From Calliopum simillimum (Eukaryota; Arthropoda; Insecta; Diptera; Lauxaniidae): a DNA stretch of 64,000 nucleotides. Under the pieces are notes generated by a model that was not told the origin of the DNA, ran no database searches, and worked only from the letters and a program-made list of their open reading frames with translations. Each line of letters starts with the position of its first letter. Positions within the stretch are counted from its first letter, which is position 1. Both the position numbers and the translations under genes were made by a program. Where the stretch lies: the NCBI GenBank assembly GCA_951812925.1, contig OX638371.1, positions 83,957,697 to 84,021,696 on the forward strand, written 5' to 3'. Shown here in pieces: positions 51,601 through 59,805 of the stretch.

Positions 51601-54600
51601 CAAGAGCAAAGAAATAATGCTGCATCACAAGAAAAGACGCCGATTTTCTCTACACCCATGGTGCAAGTCACTGGAAGCAATAGTGGTCCACAATCGCCTT
51701 CTGCGTCTAGCAGCAGTTCAGTTTTACGTCCTGGATATGAAGATGATCAGTATTCCTTACAAAAGAGCAGTTCAAGCGGTGTATTTGGCGATCGCTTACG
51801 TCGTGGCTCTGACACAAATGTCAAACGTGCTGAAAGCATGAAAGTTCAACAGAAACAGCCAAAACGTACACCATCATTTACTACACGCCGTCGTGCTCAA
51901 TCTTTCCGGAAAAATCAAAAAGGTGAAGGCTTCGATCTGCCACCTGTTGAAATACAAGGCTTACTCGAAAGGAAGCACGGTCTTCAATCGGGTGGCAAAA
52001 AAGCCCCAGTCCGATCTTGGAAACAATTCCACACTGTGCTTTGTGGTCAGTTACTGTGCTTCTTTAAGGACGAAAATGATTTCATACAGCAAAAAACTGC
52101 AACAGCACCAGTTAATATACTTGGAGCAAAATGTGAACGTGCCGAAGATTATACGAAAAAGAAGTACGTTTTCCGTGTCAAATTACCTGATGGCTCTGAA
52201 TTCCTCTTTGAGGCACCTTCTTTAGATATTATGAATGATTGGGTGCGCAAAATATCATTCCATGCTAGTCTGCCACCAAATTTGCAACTGTTGAGCTATG
52301 ATGAATCAATGAAGGTAAGTTTTACCAGACAGGAACTAAGAACAAACGAATTTTTTATCAATATATAATTAAATTCTTAATTTGTCTTTATTATTTACAG
52401 CAACAATCAAATAGCTCCCCCGACATCAAAGTTACCGCTGGCCAAGTAGAGTCTCCAATAAGTTCACGCAATTCATCGCCCGATTCTCAACGGCGCGCAA
52501 GTTCAAGAAATGATTCTATGAACAGCAGCATGTCTGGTTCATCAGCGACACCACAAATGAATTTCCTGCAAAAGCAATTACAGCAACAGCAACAACAGGG
52601 ACAGCCACAGCCAGTTTCTCCCTCGTCACCCACAGGTTCTTACAGTTTTGAGCAGAAACCACCTATACCACCAAGAGGAGCAGCCCCTACAGCCCAACAT
52701 CGCCCAAGTACTGACAATCTGGTAGTAATGAGACAACGTGGAAGTGGTAAGTACAATTTTGAGTAAAAATTAATAAATTTAAATCAGCCAAGGTGGCTTC
52801 ATATTTTACGTATTTCAAATTTAAATTTGGCACACCCTGCGAACTCTATGCAGCCACTAATTGAAGTTTTTTTAATGCAACACATCATATTTGACCTTTT
52901 AACATTTATGATAATTTTTGATACAATTCAATCATAATTCGCCACCTCAAAGGAATTTTGTTTTTTTTATCATTATGCCCTACACTCTGGGTATATTCAC
53001 TTTGTCCTTCCGTTTGTAACGCAGAGAAGGAGGCGTGGCATATATATTCTTGATCAGCGTCACCTCTTGAGTCAATATAGCCATGTCCGTTTGTCCGTCT
53101 GGCTGGCAGGCTGGTTGGCTGTCTGTGGAAATATTTTTCACGGGAAAACTAAGCAAGATAATTCTATGAAATTTGGTTTACTGCCTCCGTTGTCAAAGTT
53201 AGTTCGACTTATTGAAAAAGAGCGAAATCGGTCAAAGCACACGCCTACCGCCCATACAAAAAATTAATTAAAAATGCAACTTTAGGAGTATTTTTCACGA
53301 CAATACAACAATAATACACAGAAATACTAAAGACGGTAAGTGTAAGCTCTTAGAAAAAACTAAATGAAATCGGACAAGAGGGCGTGGCACCTCCCATATA
53401 AGCAAAAGCTATGCTGAAAACATTTTGTGAAATAATCCAATTAAATAACACTCAGACACTGAGTACAGTAAGTGCAAGACCTGAGGAAAAGCTCTGGGAA
53501 TTCGGACAAGAGGTCGTGGCACCTCCCGTACAAGCAAAATTTTCAAAATTCTGCAGTGTAGGGCATTTAATGTTTGGCCAGGCCAAATGTAACACACTTA
53601 CTAGTTTTCAATTTATATTGGACTGTTATACGCTTAATTAATTCACTTTCTATTGCAGATGTAACTGATATGAACAGCAGTTTTGGTGGAAGCACATCAC
53701 GTATTGCATCTTCAACACTACCAGCTGGCATAACGGGGATTCAAAATGGTGCTAGCGATGACAGCGTAATAGTTATAAAGCGCCAAAGTGAGGGCAGATC
53801 ATCAGGTACATAAATAAGCATATTATTTTAAGTTTAAACTTTAAATTATTATAGATGAATACGATAGTAATAATAAAATGAATAGTTTTAAGTGATACAT
53901 TTAAATTTTAATTCATTTTTTTGAGTCACATTTAATGTAAATGTCTTTATTTTGGAAATTTCATTGTAATACATTGTAAAAAAAAAAAAATACAAAAATT
54001 AGAACAACATCCACCTCCATTACCAACAACAATGCCGCCTTTAGGTGGCGTTCAAAATCCAAGTCATCATCATCAGCAGCTTCATAATCAACAACACCAA
54101 GTACAGCAAAGAATCAATGCTTTCAATGCAAATGCAACTCATCATCCTGATTATCAAGGAAATTACATTAGATTACAACAGCAACAACTACCACCGCATA
54201 TGATCCAGACGTTAGTAGGTCCTCGAGGTACTACAAGTGGAGGAAGAATGGATTCAACACGTAAATTTATTGAAATGGAATCAACTCCAACAGGGGGTAG
54301 TGCTGGTAAGAATTCTGCTGCTGTTGGACCAGCAGCGACCACAAATACCAATAAACGTATTGTGCACACAACAGTATCAGTTGGTTCTAATTCAAGTGGC
54401 GGTAGTAACAACAATAATAACAATGGTAATCAATTGTCACCGATTCAAACAACAACATCATCAACGTCGACAACGACAAGCAGTCGTACTGTTTGGCATT
54501 TTACCTCAGATAACAACTCCATTAATAATCCAAGTTACATGGGCTTAAACAATAATGATGGAACTGGTTAGCAGATGTTAATAATAATTCATTTAATATG

Positions 54601-56735
54601 TCTCTCATTTGTTTGTAATGTTTTTGGGTTCTACTACTTTTTTGACTTGTGTAAAACTATACTTATACTTATATACTTGTAGGTACATATATTATATTGC
54701 GTTTTCTATTCTATAATTGAACAATTTTTTTAATCAGTCAAACCAATCTTATCACAGGTTTTTTTGACCAAATAATTAATGACACTGCTCTAAAAGAGTT
54801 CAATTTTAAGTTTCTTTTGTGATTTTGGCTCAATGGTACCGAAAATGACCACCATCTTTTCCATCACCTACGAGATATCACTTTGCATGAAACACTTTCT
54901 ATTGAACGGGCTATAGTTACTATTCGTAAAGTTTATTTTTATAATGAAAATACTATCCTCTGCCTATAAGCAATAGGATGGTTGAAATCTTTACTGTAAT
55001 TTAATTAAAAACATAACAGTTAACGTTTAGATTAAATTTAGTAAATAAATAATTTAAGTACTTAATGCCATATTTAATGATTTTAGTTATAAACTAAATG
55101 TTTTGGTTTGTGTTGTTATTTTTATTTATTTATGCATGCTACTTTATTTGCATTATACTCCTAATTCTACAGGACAATTGGTAAAATCGGTAAAACTCAA
55201 TCGATCTTATTTACGCACCAGCTTACAAAGTAAATACGAAATTATATTCCATGGTTTTAATGGTTATCGTTAAACCCTGCCCCCCCTTCCAACATACTTT
55301 CCGACGCTGTACCCACAACCAGCAAAAGAACTAGGCTGGCTTAAAACAATACAGAGATCATTACTAACATGTAATCATTTTTATTTAACTTTTTTTTGTG
55401 ACATTTCTGAACATAACGCATTCGAAAATTTGCTAATTCTCTTATTAAATAACACATTTAAATAATTTTTTTTTTTTTATTATTTAAATTACGAGGGGCA
55501 CTATTTATGTTTCGGGAACTAATGTCGATAGCTAAAATCTGGCAACACCATAATAAAATTTTACATTTTTCAACTCACTGTAAACAAAACAAATAGCACT
55601 TGTACATCAAAACGCTATGAGTACGTTTATACTAAAATATGTCAAACTTCATTATGGTGCTGCCAGATTTCAGCTATTGACAGTAGTGTTGCCAGTTCCC
55701 GAAACATAAATAGTGCCCTAAGTATTTGCTTTTTGTGGCAATTTTTACAAGATTGATATTGTATAAATTTTTAAAGTGCTTCAGTTGAAAACATAATTGG
55801 GAGATTCCTTTAAACGTGTAAAAGCCTCGTAAACCTCGTAAACTCGTAAAAGTTGTCAAAATCAATACAAACTTTGACAGTTTTACGAGGTTTTCGAGGC
55901 TTTTACACGTTTAAAGGAATCCCCTAAATACAATACAAAGTAGGAGCAAATTGTTCAAATTCAAAAAATACAATTCTACGTAAGAAGCCTTCGTTGAATG
56001 TCAAAACCATGAACAAAAGCACTACATCAACCTCATACCATTTGACATTTAGTGAAGCCAAAATAAAAGAAAAATGAGGCACAGTTTTCTGACGATTCTA
56101 ACGTATTGATTGTATTATGGTTAATAGGAACAATTTTTTTGCTCATACTTTTCTCAAGTAATTTAACTAGTCATTTCTCAAGTAAAATTATGGTCCTACG
56201 ATTTTCCCTTCCTACCTTCCCATTGTTCAAGAAACATAGTTTTTGCATGTTATTTTCGATCTCTGCTAATATTTGATTTAAAAACTTTCCCAAAATATAA
56301 CACTTGATGATGTTTGTATTACAAGCAAAACTAATTATAAAAAAAAACCCTGTAGTTAACACAGTGTACTCGTAGTTCTCAATATTATCTGCTTGGTTTA
56401 CAGTCTTTTTCTCTTGGTTTTCCTTTTTTTTTACTTTTAAAATTTCATTTTTAATAACATTTGTTCTATGTGTATTTTCAGGTTGGGGCAATACTCGATA
56501 TGAAGCTATCCGCCCAGTTTCTTTACAACCACCTGATTCAATTAATTTTTCGCGTGCCTCTGCTGAGAGTTCGAGCGAAAGTGAAGCTCCATCGATTTCA
56601 TCTATATCCGGTGTTAAAGGTAGTAAAAACAAAGAGGACCGACGCAGTGGTATGTTCAGAATATTTGGACGCAAAGGTGGTGACAAAGAGAAGGAGAAGG
56701 ATAAGCGTAGATCGAGCCAAACACCACCACAATAG
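30578..56735 (+). CDS. kst: Karst, beta-heavy spectrin (18 exons joined, 4117 residues)
   Basis: Beta-heavy spectrin pairs with alpha-spectrin to form the apical membrane skeleton of epithelia. By family knowledge it binds actin and Crumbs-linked apical proteins. The joined exons give CH1 (about residues 22-130), CH2 (about 143-255), repeats, an SH3 domain (about 834-888) inside repeat 5, a long run of about 106-residue spectrin repeats, a charged helix (about 3590-3640), a PH domain (about 3748-3853) and a Ser/Gln-rich tail ending TPPQ. The internal SH3 and the length (conventional beta-spectrins have about 2300 residues) mark the heavy form. All GT/AG junctions keep frame. The start is the ATG of [12 protein letters not shown], as I recall it for Drosophila, but an open frame extends upstream. 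The introns are loaded with transposons. Confidence 0.97.
30808..30975 (+). CDS. kst: kst exon 2, first half of CH1
   Basis: It encodes [20 protein letters not shown] and the [15 protein letters not shown] motif, the actin-binding core of CH1. 56 codons, phase 0 at both ends, donor AAG|GTGAGT. Confidence 0.96.
31648..31884. mobile_element. Palindromic MITE in kst intron 2
   Basis: The ends ATACCAAGAATGAAATTAAT and its imperfect complement (atttatatcattcttggtat-type) bracket inner arms 'gtggtttgatagaatggga' and 'acctggagaccattttttat', which reappear inverted at 31790-31865. The central loop is about 50 bp. Confidence 0.8.
32418..32780. mobile_element. hAT-type MITE filled with CAAGACC repeats (363 bp)
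   Basis: The ends are TAGTGATGAGCAAA and TTTGCTCATCACTA. The flanks CTTGCACT (32410-32417) and CTCGCACT (32781-32788) form an 8-bp duplication with one mismatch. Both subterminal regions are runs of (T)CTTGGTCTTGAG / CAAGACCAAGAC, about a dozen copies in all, arranged as inverted arrays. Confidence 0.82.
33190..35046. mobile_element. Large foldback element, arms about 600-650 bp, in kst intron 2
   Basis: The left end ATAGCCCAGGAAAATAAGAC faces its complement ending near 35046. Arms 33190-33797 and about 34334-35046 match along their length, including 'ggagatcacccaatttaaaaag', 'atgagttcatattaaaatat' and 'gcgatatgtgtacacatagaag'. A hAT-type element occupies the centre. No protein frame spans it. 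Transcribed in the kst intron it would form a very long hairpin. Confidence 0.85.
33798..34325. mobile_element. hAT-type element D nested in the foldback (528 bp)
   Basis: The ends are CATAGCCGCCC and GGGCAGCTATG, flanked by a perfect 8-bp duplication GTTTAGAA (33790-33797 and 34326-34333). The interior is rich in GTT/AAC repeats and contains a duplicated 'gttgttgttttttcg-caca' unit. The short open frames in it are low-complexity by-products. Confidence 0.88.
36454..36682 (+). pseudogene. Non-LTR retrotransposon 3' coding end (degraded)
   Basis: The frame reads [16 protein letters not shown] then [17 protein letters not shown] and, after a one-base shift and a stop near 36560, [20 protein letters not shown], ending at 36680-36682. 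GH-L-GRHA followed by C-SC and CPAL is the usual C-terminal zinc-knuckle region after reverse transcriptase in jockey/R1-type LINEs. A related 3' UTR follows to about 36770. Confidence 0.8.
36818..36976. mobile_element. hAT-type element C, copy 3 (159 bp)
   Basis: The ends are CAAGGGTGTCAGCG and CGCTGACACCCTTG, with a perfect 8-bp duplication ATTTAAAC (36810-36817 and 36977-36984). It is the shortest copy, close to just the two subterminal regions (gtgagccaattttggctcg and gcgctgactgcgcttggctc). Confidence 0.92.
37379..38275. mobile_element. TIR element with repeated GTGCACGACATTACCCC words
   Basis: The left end TAGAGTAGAACGGGGCAATG starts at 37379 and again at 37727; the right end ccccgttctactcta stops at 38275. 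The first about 200 bp after each left end are near-identical, so the left part is duplicated or one copy jumped into another. The word GTGCACGACATTACCCC or its complement occurs about seven times. There is no coding region. Confidence 0.8.
38925..39041 (+). CDS. kst: kst exon 3, second half of CH1
   Basis: [20 protein letters not shown] through [16 protein letters not shown], the last helices of CH1. 39 codons, phase 0 both ends, donor GTT|GTGAGT. Confidence 0.96.
39112..39374 (+). CDS. kst: kst exon 4, CH2 start
   Basis: [20 protein letters not shown] then [17 protein letters not shown] and [14 protein letters not shown], a typical spectrin CH2. It ends in phase 2 at CCA AG|GTATTG. Confidence 0.96.
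39600..39729 (+). CDS. kst: kst exon 5, CH2 end
   Basis: It completes the Ser codon and reads [20 protein letters not shown] then [20 protein letters not shown], the conserved end of CH2. Phase 0 at the donor AAT|GTAAGT. Confidence 0.95.
40104..40279 (+). mobile_element. 5'-truncated LINE 3' end with perfect 13-bp target duplication
   Basis: The body matches the region after the LINE fragment at 36.45 kb ('gatcctg(a/g)(c/t)gtcgaaga', 'ggagtttataaaaatttt', 'caacgaagttata', 'atgggcc'). It ends in the tail cttacctaatctaacctaac. TAGTTAAATTCTA flanks it exactly at 40091-40103 and 40280-40292. This is a textbook target-primed insertion, in kst intron 5. Confidence 0.9.
40671..40858 (+). CDS. kst: kst exon 6, repeat 1 start
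   Basis: [20 protein letters not shown] then [20 protein letters not shown] and [10 protein letters not shown]. It starts the first spectrin repeat after the actin-binding domain. It ends in phase 2 (AA|GTAAGT). Confidence 0.95.
40929..41708 (+). CDS. kst: kst exon 7, repeats 1-3
   Basis: The 1-nt completion makes Lys, then [20 protein letters not shown]. 780 nt of spectrin repeat sequence ([36 protein letters not shown]). Both junctions are fixed by frame: the acceptor is GTATGTAG at 40921-40928, the donor GT at 41709. Confidence 0.95.
41775..42366 (+). CDS. kst: kst exon 8, repeats 3-5
   Basis: It reads [39 protein letters not shown] and [20 protein letters not shown], with the regularly placed Trp residues of spectrin repeats. 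It ends phase 0 after CTLE. Confidence 0.96.
42367..42638. repeat. kst intron 8 made of degenerate TTCGAATA / TTTGAATGG repeats
   Basis: Nearly the whole 272-bp intron consists of variants of (A)TTCGAATA and AATTTGAATGGTTTGAAT, roughly 11-12 bp apart. It starts gtatgtaaat and ends atttgtaag; the acceptor has a weak pyrimidine tract. Confidence 0.75.
42639..43723 (+). CDS. kst: kst exon 9, SH3 domain and repeats 5-6
   Basis: After [20 protein letters not shown] comes the SH3 domain: [15 protein letters not shown] (ALYDY-like), [20 protein letters not shown] (the WW and G-VP-NY hallmarks). A basic linker rich in VKK, then repeats ([20 protein letters not shown]). Phase 2 at TC|GTAAGT. Confidence 0.97.
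43786..43932 (+). CDS. kst: kst exon 10, spectrin repeat segment
   Basis: It reads [20 protein letters not shown] then [20 protein letters not shown]. 147 nt, entering and leaving in phase 2, donor AACAG|GTGCAA. Confidence 0.93.
43994..44372 (+). CDS. kst: kst exon 11, spectrin repeat segment
   Basis: It reads [20 protein letters not shown] then [20 protein letters not shown] and [20 protein letters not shown]. 379 nt, ends phase 0 (GGA|GTATGT). Confidence 0.95.
44445..44584 (+). CDS. kst: kst exon 12, spectrin repeat segment
   Basis: [20 protein letters not shown] to NDHYDAK. It ends in phase 2 (TA|GTACGT) so that the next exon completes Tyr and continues IDERRNQ. Confidence 0.94.
44649..45028 (+). 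CDS. kst: kst exon 13, spectrin repeat segment
   Basis: It reads [20 protein letters not shown] then [20 protein letters not shown]. It ends phase 1 in EDKG (G|GTAAGT). Confidence 0.94.
45094..46324 (+). CDS. kst: kst exon 14, about four spectrin repeats
   Basis: 1231 nt starting [20 protein letters not shown]. It has Trp-containing helix-A motifs ([30 protein letters not shown]) at repeat spacing. It ends phase 2 (CTAAG|GTAATC). Confidence 0.96.
46428..52314 (+). CDS. kst: kst exon 15, giant exon: spectrin repeats, charged helix, PH domain
   Basis: 5887 nt without interruption, from [18 protein letters not shown] to LLSYDESMK. It carries most of the repeat array (many 'ESWINEK/EAWIREK' helix-A motifs), then [20 protein letters not shown] (a highly charged helix), a Ser-rich basic linker, and a PH domain from [10 protein letters not shown] through [20 protein letters not shown] to [10 protein letters not shown]. 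Ends phase 0. Confidence 0.98.
52401..52746 (+). CDS. kst: kst exon 16, disordered Ser/Gln tail
   Basis: It reads [20 protein letters not shown], then [13 protein letters not shown], a Q stretch and [11 protein letters not shown] (a possible SH3 ligand). It ends phase 1 (G|GTAAGT). Reading through the donor would stop at 52764-52766. Confidence 0.94.
52976..53620 (-). mobile_element. Repeat family A, copy 4, in kst intron 16
   Basis: An inverted complete copy: it starts 'gccctacactctgggtatat', passes 'tttgtccttccgtttgtaac' and two 'ggcgtggcacctcccatata'-type phrases, and ends 'ttggccaggccaaatgtaac' next to ACTAGTTT. It fills most of the intron between exons 16 and 17, and its right end lies about 40 bp before the acceptor. 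Confidence 0.85.
53659..53805 (+). CDS. kst: kst exon 17, tail segment
   Basis: It reads [20 protein letters not shown] then [20 protein letters not shown] and ends SEGRSSG. The donor G|GTACAT at 53806 is phase 1. If it is not used, translation stops at 53811. Confidence 0.9.
54003..54571 (+). CDS. kst: Probable alternative kst exon (18a), His/Asn/Gln-rich
   Basis: From an AG at 54001-54002 the frame continues exon 17 as [20 protein letters not shown] and runs 188 codons, rich in His, Gln and Asn, ending NNNDGTG then TAG at 54569. A GT at 54567 would splice in phase 1, so the segment can act as a 564-nt cassette or a terminal exon. The acceptor's pyrimidine tract is poor, which lowers confidence in splicing. 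Confidence 0.6.
55173..55273 (+). CDS. kst: Possible small alternative kst exon (18b)
   Basis: A strong acceptor (tactcctaattctacag) precedes a phase-compatible frame reading [19 protein letters not shown] donor AAA|GTAAAT at 55230 gives a 57-nt in-frame cassette. Without it the frame goes on to GFNGYR and stops at 55271-55273. The peptide is basic. It fits the splice frame, but no homolog is known to me. Confidence 0.4.
55490..55720. mobile_element. Mariner-like MITE, complete copy (231 bp)
   Basis: The left end TACGAGGGGCACTATTTATG and the right end 'cataaatagtgcccta' face each other; the inner arms 'agctaaaatctggcaacacc' and 'gtgctgccagatttcagct' extend the inverted repeat to about 70 bp. 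The right end lacks the CTCG of the copy at 1-119. It lies in the last kst intron. Confidence 0.8.
55799..55924. mobile_element. Near-perfect hairpin MITE (126 bp)
   Basis: GGGAGATTCCTTTAAACGTG then TAAAAGCCTCG at the left is mirrored at the right up to 'gaggcttttacacgtttaaa' and 'ggaatcccct'. Inner arms 'cctcgtaaa' and 'tttacgagg' continue the hairpin to a loop of about 30 bp. Confidence 0.82.
56482..56735 (+). CDS. kst: kst last coding exon
   Basis: After the acceptor TGTATTTTCAG it reads [20 protein letters not shown], a Ser/Glu cluster ([20 protein letters not shown]), then [20 protein letters not shown] and stops after TPPQ at 56733-56735. The basic KEKEKDKRR patch may bind membrane or partners. 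It joins exon 17, 18a or 18b in phase 1. Confidence 0.93.
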
Positions 56736-57115
56736 ATGATCAATTAATTAAAAGATAATTATCGTACACCACACCCATAAACGTAAATTCTTTGTTAAAA
56801 TTATGCAAACTATTTCCTTTTCTTTTTTTTTTTTTTTGGTAAAGCAAAATTATTTATTTCGCAAGTATTTTTTTTTTTTCCCAATAACACTTATCTATTA
56901 TAATATATATTTACTTACACATTGTTATTTTATAATATTTTTTTTATATATATATATACATACTTACATACTTGTTATACAAAACTTAAGTCAAGCTTTT
57001 CTAAAGTAAACAAAAAAAAAAACACATTATATACAAAAATAATAGCAGAAGTTGTGCAATCTTTTTGTGTGCACCATCATTTTTTATTAAAGTACTCTTC
57101 TACTTCAAAGTTAAA

Positions 57116-57126
57116 AATAAAATAAA
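57116..57126 (+). terminator. Candidate kst polyadenylation signals
   Basis: Overlapping AATAAA hexamers about 380 bases after the stop codon, followed by an A run. Earlier AT-rich sequence has no clearer hexamer. Confidence 0.5.
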
Positions 57127-57395
57127 AAAAAAAAAAATATAAATATTTTAGAGTAAACATTTTGTAACTTCTTAAATGTTCTTTAAAATTACGTCGGGCA
57201 ATACATTGTTAAAAGTTGCTATTTTATGATTATTAACAGTAAAATTAATTATTTGCATTTTTCATACAAATTAAACAAAGAAAAGTTATATTAAAATCTT
57301 ATTGTAATTTTTTAAAGTAAGATATTACATTAAATTATATGTACCAGTACAAAAAAAATCGTTTTTAAATTTGCAACCTTAACCATATAGTTTAC

Positions 57396-58000
57396 TAGAT
57401 GGCCCAGCAAACGTTGTTCTGCCCTTTCCAGTAGGTGGCGCGATGATTTAGGGTTTTCCTTTTGTACGGGGGTACAACGCCCCTGGTTCAATCCCTCCAT
57501 ATTCTGCATGGCTTTTATAAGATATTATGTACATTCATATTACAAGTATCATAACTGAATAAGGTGGCTGAATTATTGAATGTTAAGAATAGCAACTCCC
57601 CTTTCATCAATCCCCTCCATTTTTTGTAGGGTTCTTGATAAATATCATATACATACATGCATGAAGTTTTGGTGATAAAGTTTTTTGAGTGTTTTATTTG
57701 TTTCATATTATGTATGTGGGGTGCAAAGCTCCATAGTTTAATTCCCCTTTTTTGCGATATTAACCTGGCCGAAGGTTCGATGCAGATATGGTAAAAATAT
57801 GGCTTCCAAATATTTAGTGGCTTAGGCGTGATGTGACGATAAAAAAAAAACACTTTCTTTTTCGTCGTTTTTTGTATGGAGGTACCACACCCCCTTGTAT
57901 GATACCCTTCATATTAAATTTAATCAATCGGAGCACTTAAAAAACTTAACGATTTTATATAGTAAAATGTTTCAAAGGGGATATGTTTCAAAAGATCTAA
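57396..58000. repeat. Degenerate interspersed repeat; A/B-box-like pair at its left end
   Basis: Phrases such as 'gtaggtggcgcgatga', 'acgggggtacaacgcccc' and 'ggaggtaccacacccccttg' look like worn transposon DNA. TGGCCCAGCA (57400-57409) resembles an A box and GGTTCAATCCC (57485-57495) matches the B box fully, about 85 bases apart. No clear ends are found. Confidence 0.4.
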
Positions 58001-58242
58001 TGGTCTTTTCCAAAGAAAATTGAACGATTTTTTTGCTATTGGTTCGTAGGCTAAATCTGATTTTGGTCAGTTTTAAAAAACTTTTATTATTACCTACCAA
58101 GCAAGCCTGTATCAAAAGGACCTGTTGGTTTGAATATACTGTTTCATGTGTTTTCGTAATAAACACCAAAAAACGACAAGCATACTCAGTTCAATTCTAA
58201 ATATTCACTCGAATTTTTTCCCTGCGGATTTGATTTGTTACT

Positions 58243-58469
58243 GAGCAACTAACGAACAAGCTGCAAGTATTCATCAACAAATGCTTTAGGCGTATACTAA
58301 AGGTTTGGTGGCCTCGCACTATATCAAATGCCGAGCTACATCAAAAATGCAATCAATGAGAAGGATTAGTTACACTCCACACAGCGAAGTTTGTCGCCAG
58401 GCTCTTGAGTGGAATCCACAAGGCAGTAGAGGACTTGGTAGACCCAAAACCAACTGGAAAACAATATAA
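58243..58469 (+). pseudogene. Non-LTR retrotransposon fragment (post-RT C-terminal region)
   Basis: One frame reads EQLTNKLQVFINKCFRRILK then WWPRTISNAELHQKCNQ. After a frameshift the next reads RRISYTPHSEVCRQALEWNP then GSRGLGRPKTNWKTI and stops. The 'LQ-FINKCLRRIL-WWP-TISN-EL' and 'ALDWNPQGKR--GRP--TWRR' patterns are typical of the end of RTE/CR1-like LINE polyproteins. Confidence 0.8.
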
Positions 58470-59150
58470 AAAGTGTAATGATAAAAATGTAAAAACTAAA
58501 ATATAACGTGCACGAAAAATGAGTATAAGAAATCGTAAATATAATTTGAAAACTATTTAATTCATATTACTGTTCAAATTTTAACGTGCGTCAGTCCAAA
58601 TAGTTTTCACGTCAATTATTCAATTCATATTATACTTAGTTCAATGATGAATAAGAGGGTTACGTTTTATCCCTTCTGTGTGGTCCTTAGAGGGATATAA
58701 CGAAAACAGTAGTGCCGAATTCTAATAAATCTCGCAAAATTGTGATATGCGAAGTTGACATTTTATACCTACTGGGGAATGCTATTCGAAGATTGCGATA
58801 TCGATTTGCCTACGACTGAAAGTTCATTGTAATCACAAGTAAGTATTTTATGAAATTAAAATGAATAAATGGTTTAACACGTTGAGTGCCACCATACAAG
58901 CAAAATGTCCTCCGTCAGGTGCCACGTGAAGCGCCGGCGGTACACACTAAAACTTCCCCAGTGTGCCGTGTGTACCGCCGGCGGTGCACAGTCACATGTG
59001 AACTCAATGCAATATATATTCTGAAGCACTGGAGTAAGGCAAAAAATTTTTGTGTTTTATCACAGAGGAAAATTTATTTTTGGTTAGAGTTTTGAAATTT
59101 TTTCGATACCTTTTATTTTAGAAGAATTACAAAAGTTACAAAAAAATTTT

Positions 59151-59575
59151 TGGAAGCTAATGCTTCCTTATCGGACGTTTTGAGAGGCAGAGTCTGAACA
59201 GCGAAAACATGCAACGAAAAAGTGTAACGGATGTTTGCAACGAAAATGCGTCACACATATAAAAATAGAGACGTACTGTATACAAAGTACAGTATACAGT
59301 ATATATGTATGTATACATATATATATGTTTATAAACATTGCGCGCACCAGCTCATGCTCTCTCTCTCTCTCTCTCTCTCTCTCACTTATTTTTCGAACGT
59401 AAGAGGGGCGCTCATATATATAGATATATACATTTCACATAATAAACAAATTTTAAAATATCAATTTATTATAAGTTTTAACTATAATAAGTTTTAGCTT
59501 ATTATATTAGCTTATAATAAGCATTAGCTTCCAATATCATCGGCCACTCCCCGAGTGCCACCTGCCGTTTTTTAT
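59151..59575 (+). repeat. Left copy of an inverted duplication with (CT)n
   Basis: Starts ggaagctaatgcttccttat, passes a CT microsatellite (about 59356-59383) and ends 'ccccgagtgccacctgccgt'. The same sequence is inverted at 61473-61797. This copy has about 100 extra AT-rich bases after 'gaggggcgctc'. Confidence 0.8.
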
Positions 59576-59805
59576 TGGAACAAAAACTAACAAAAGTAAA
59601 AATTACATTCAATCAAAGGTTATAAATAATAAAAACTAATGACTAATGTTATGGATTGGCCCTATGCTCCTCCTAGGAGTTAAAGGAGAATACATACATA
59701 CAATGTGTTATGTTGAAACATTCCAGGCAAAAAGGTGTATTATAATCCATAATAATTATAATAATTACACTAGTCTACAAATGATTAAAAATTGTTTCCC
59801 CAGTG

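Noticed and set aside
56171..56743. 190-codon minus-strand frame
   Set aside because: It is the antisense shadow of the last karst coding exon plus intron sequence.
59356..59383. (CT)n run as a regulatory GAGA site cluster
   Set aside because: It travels with a duplicated repeat and lies far from any supported promoter; a plain microsatellite is the simpler reading.
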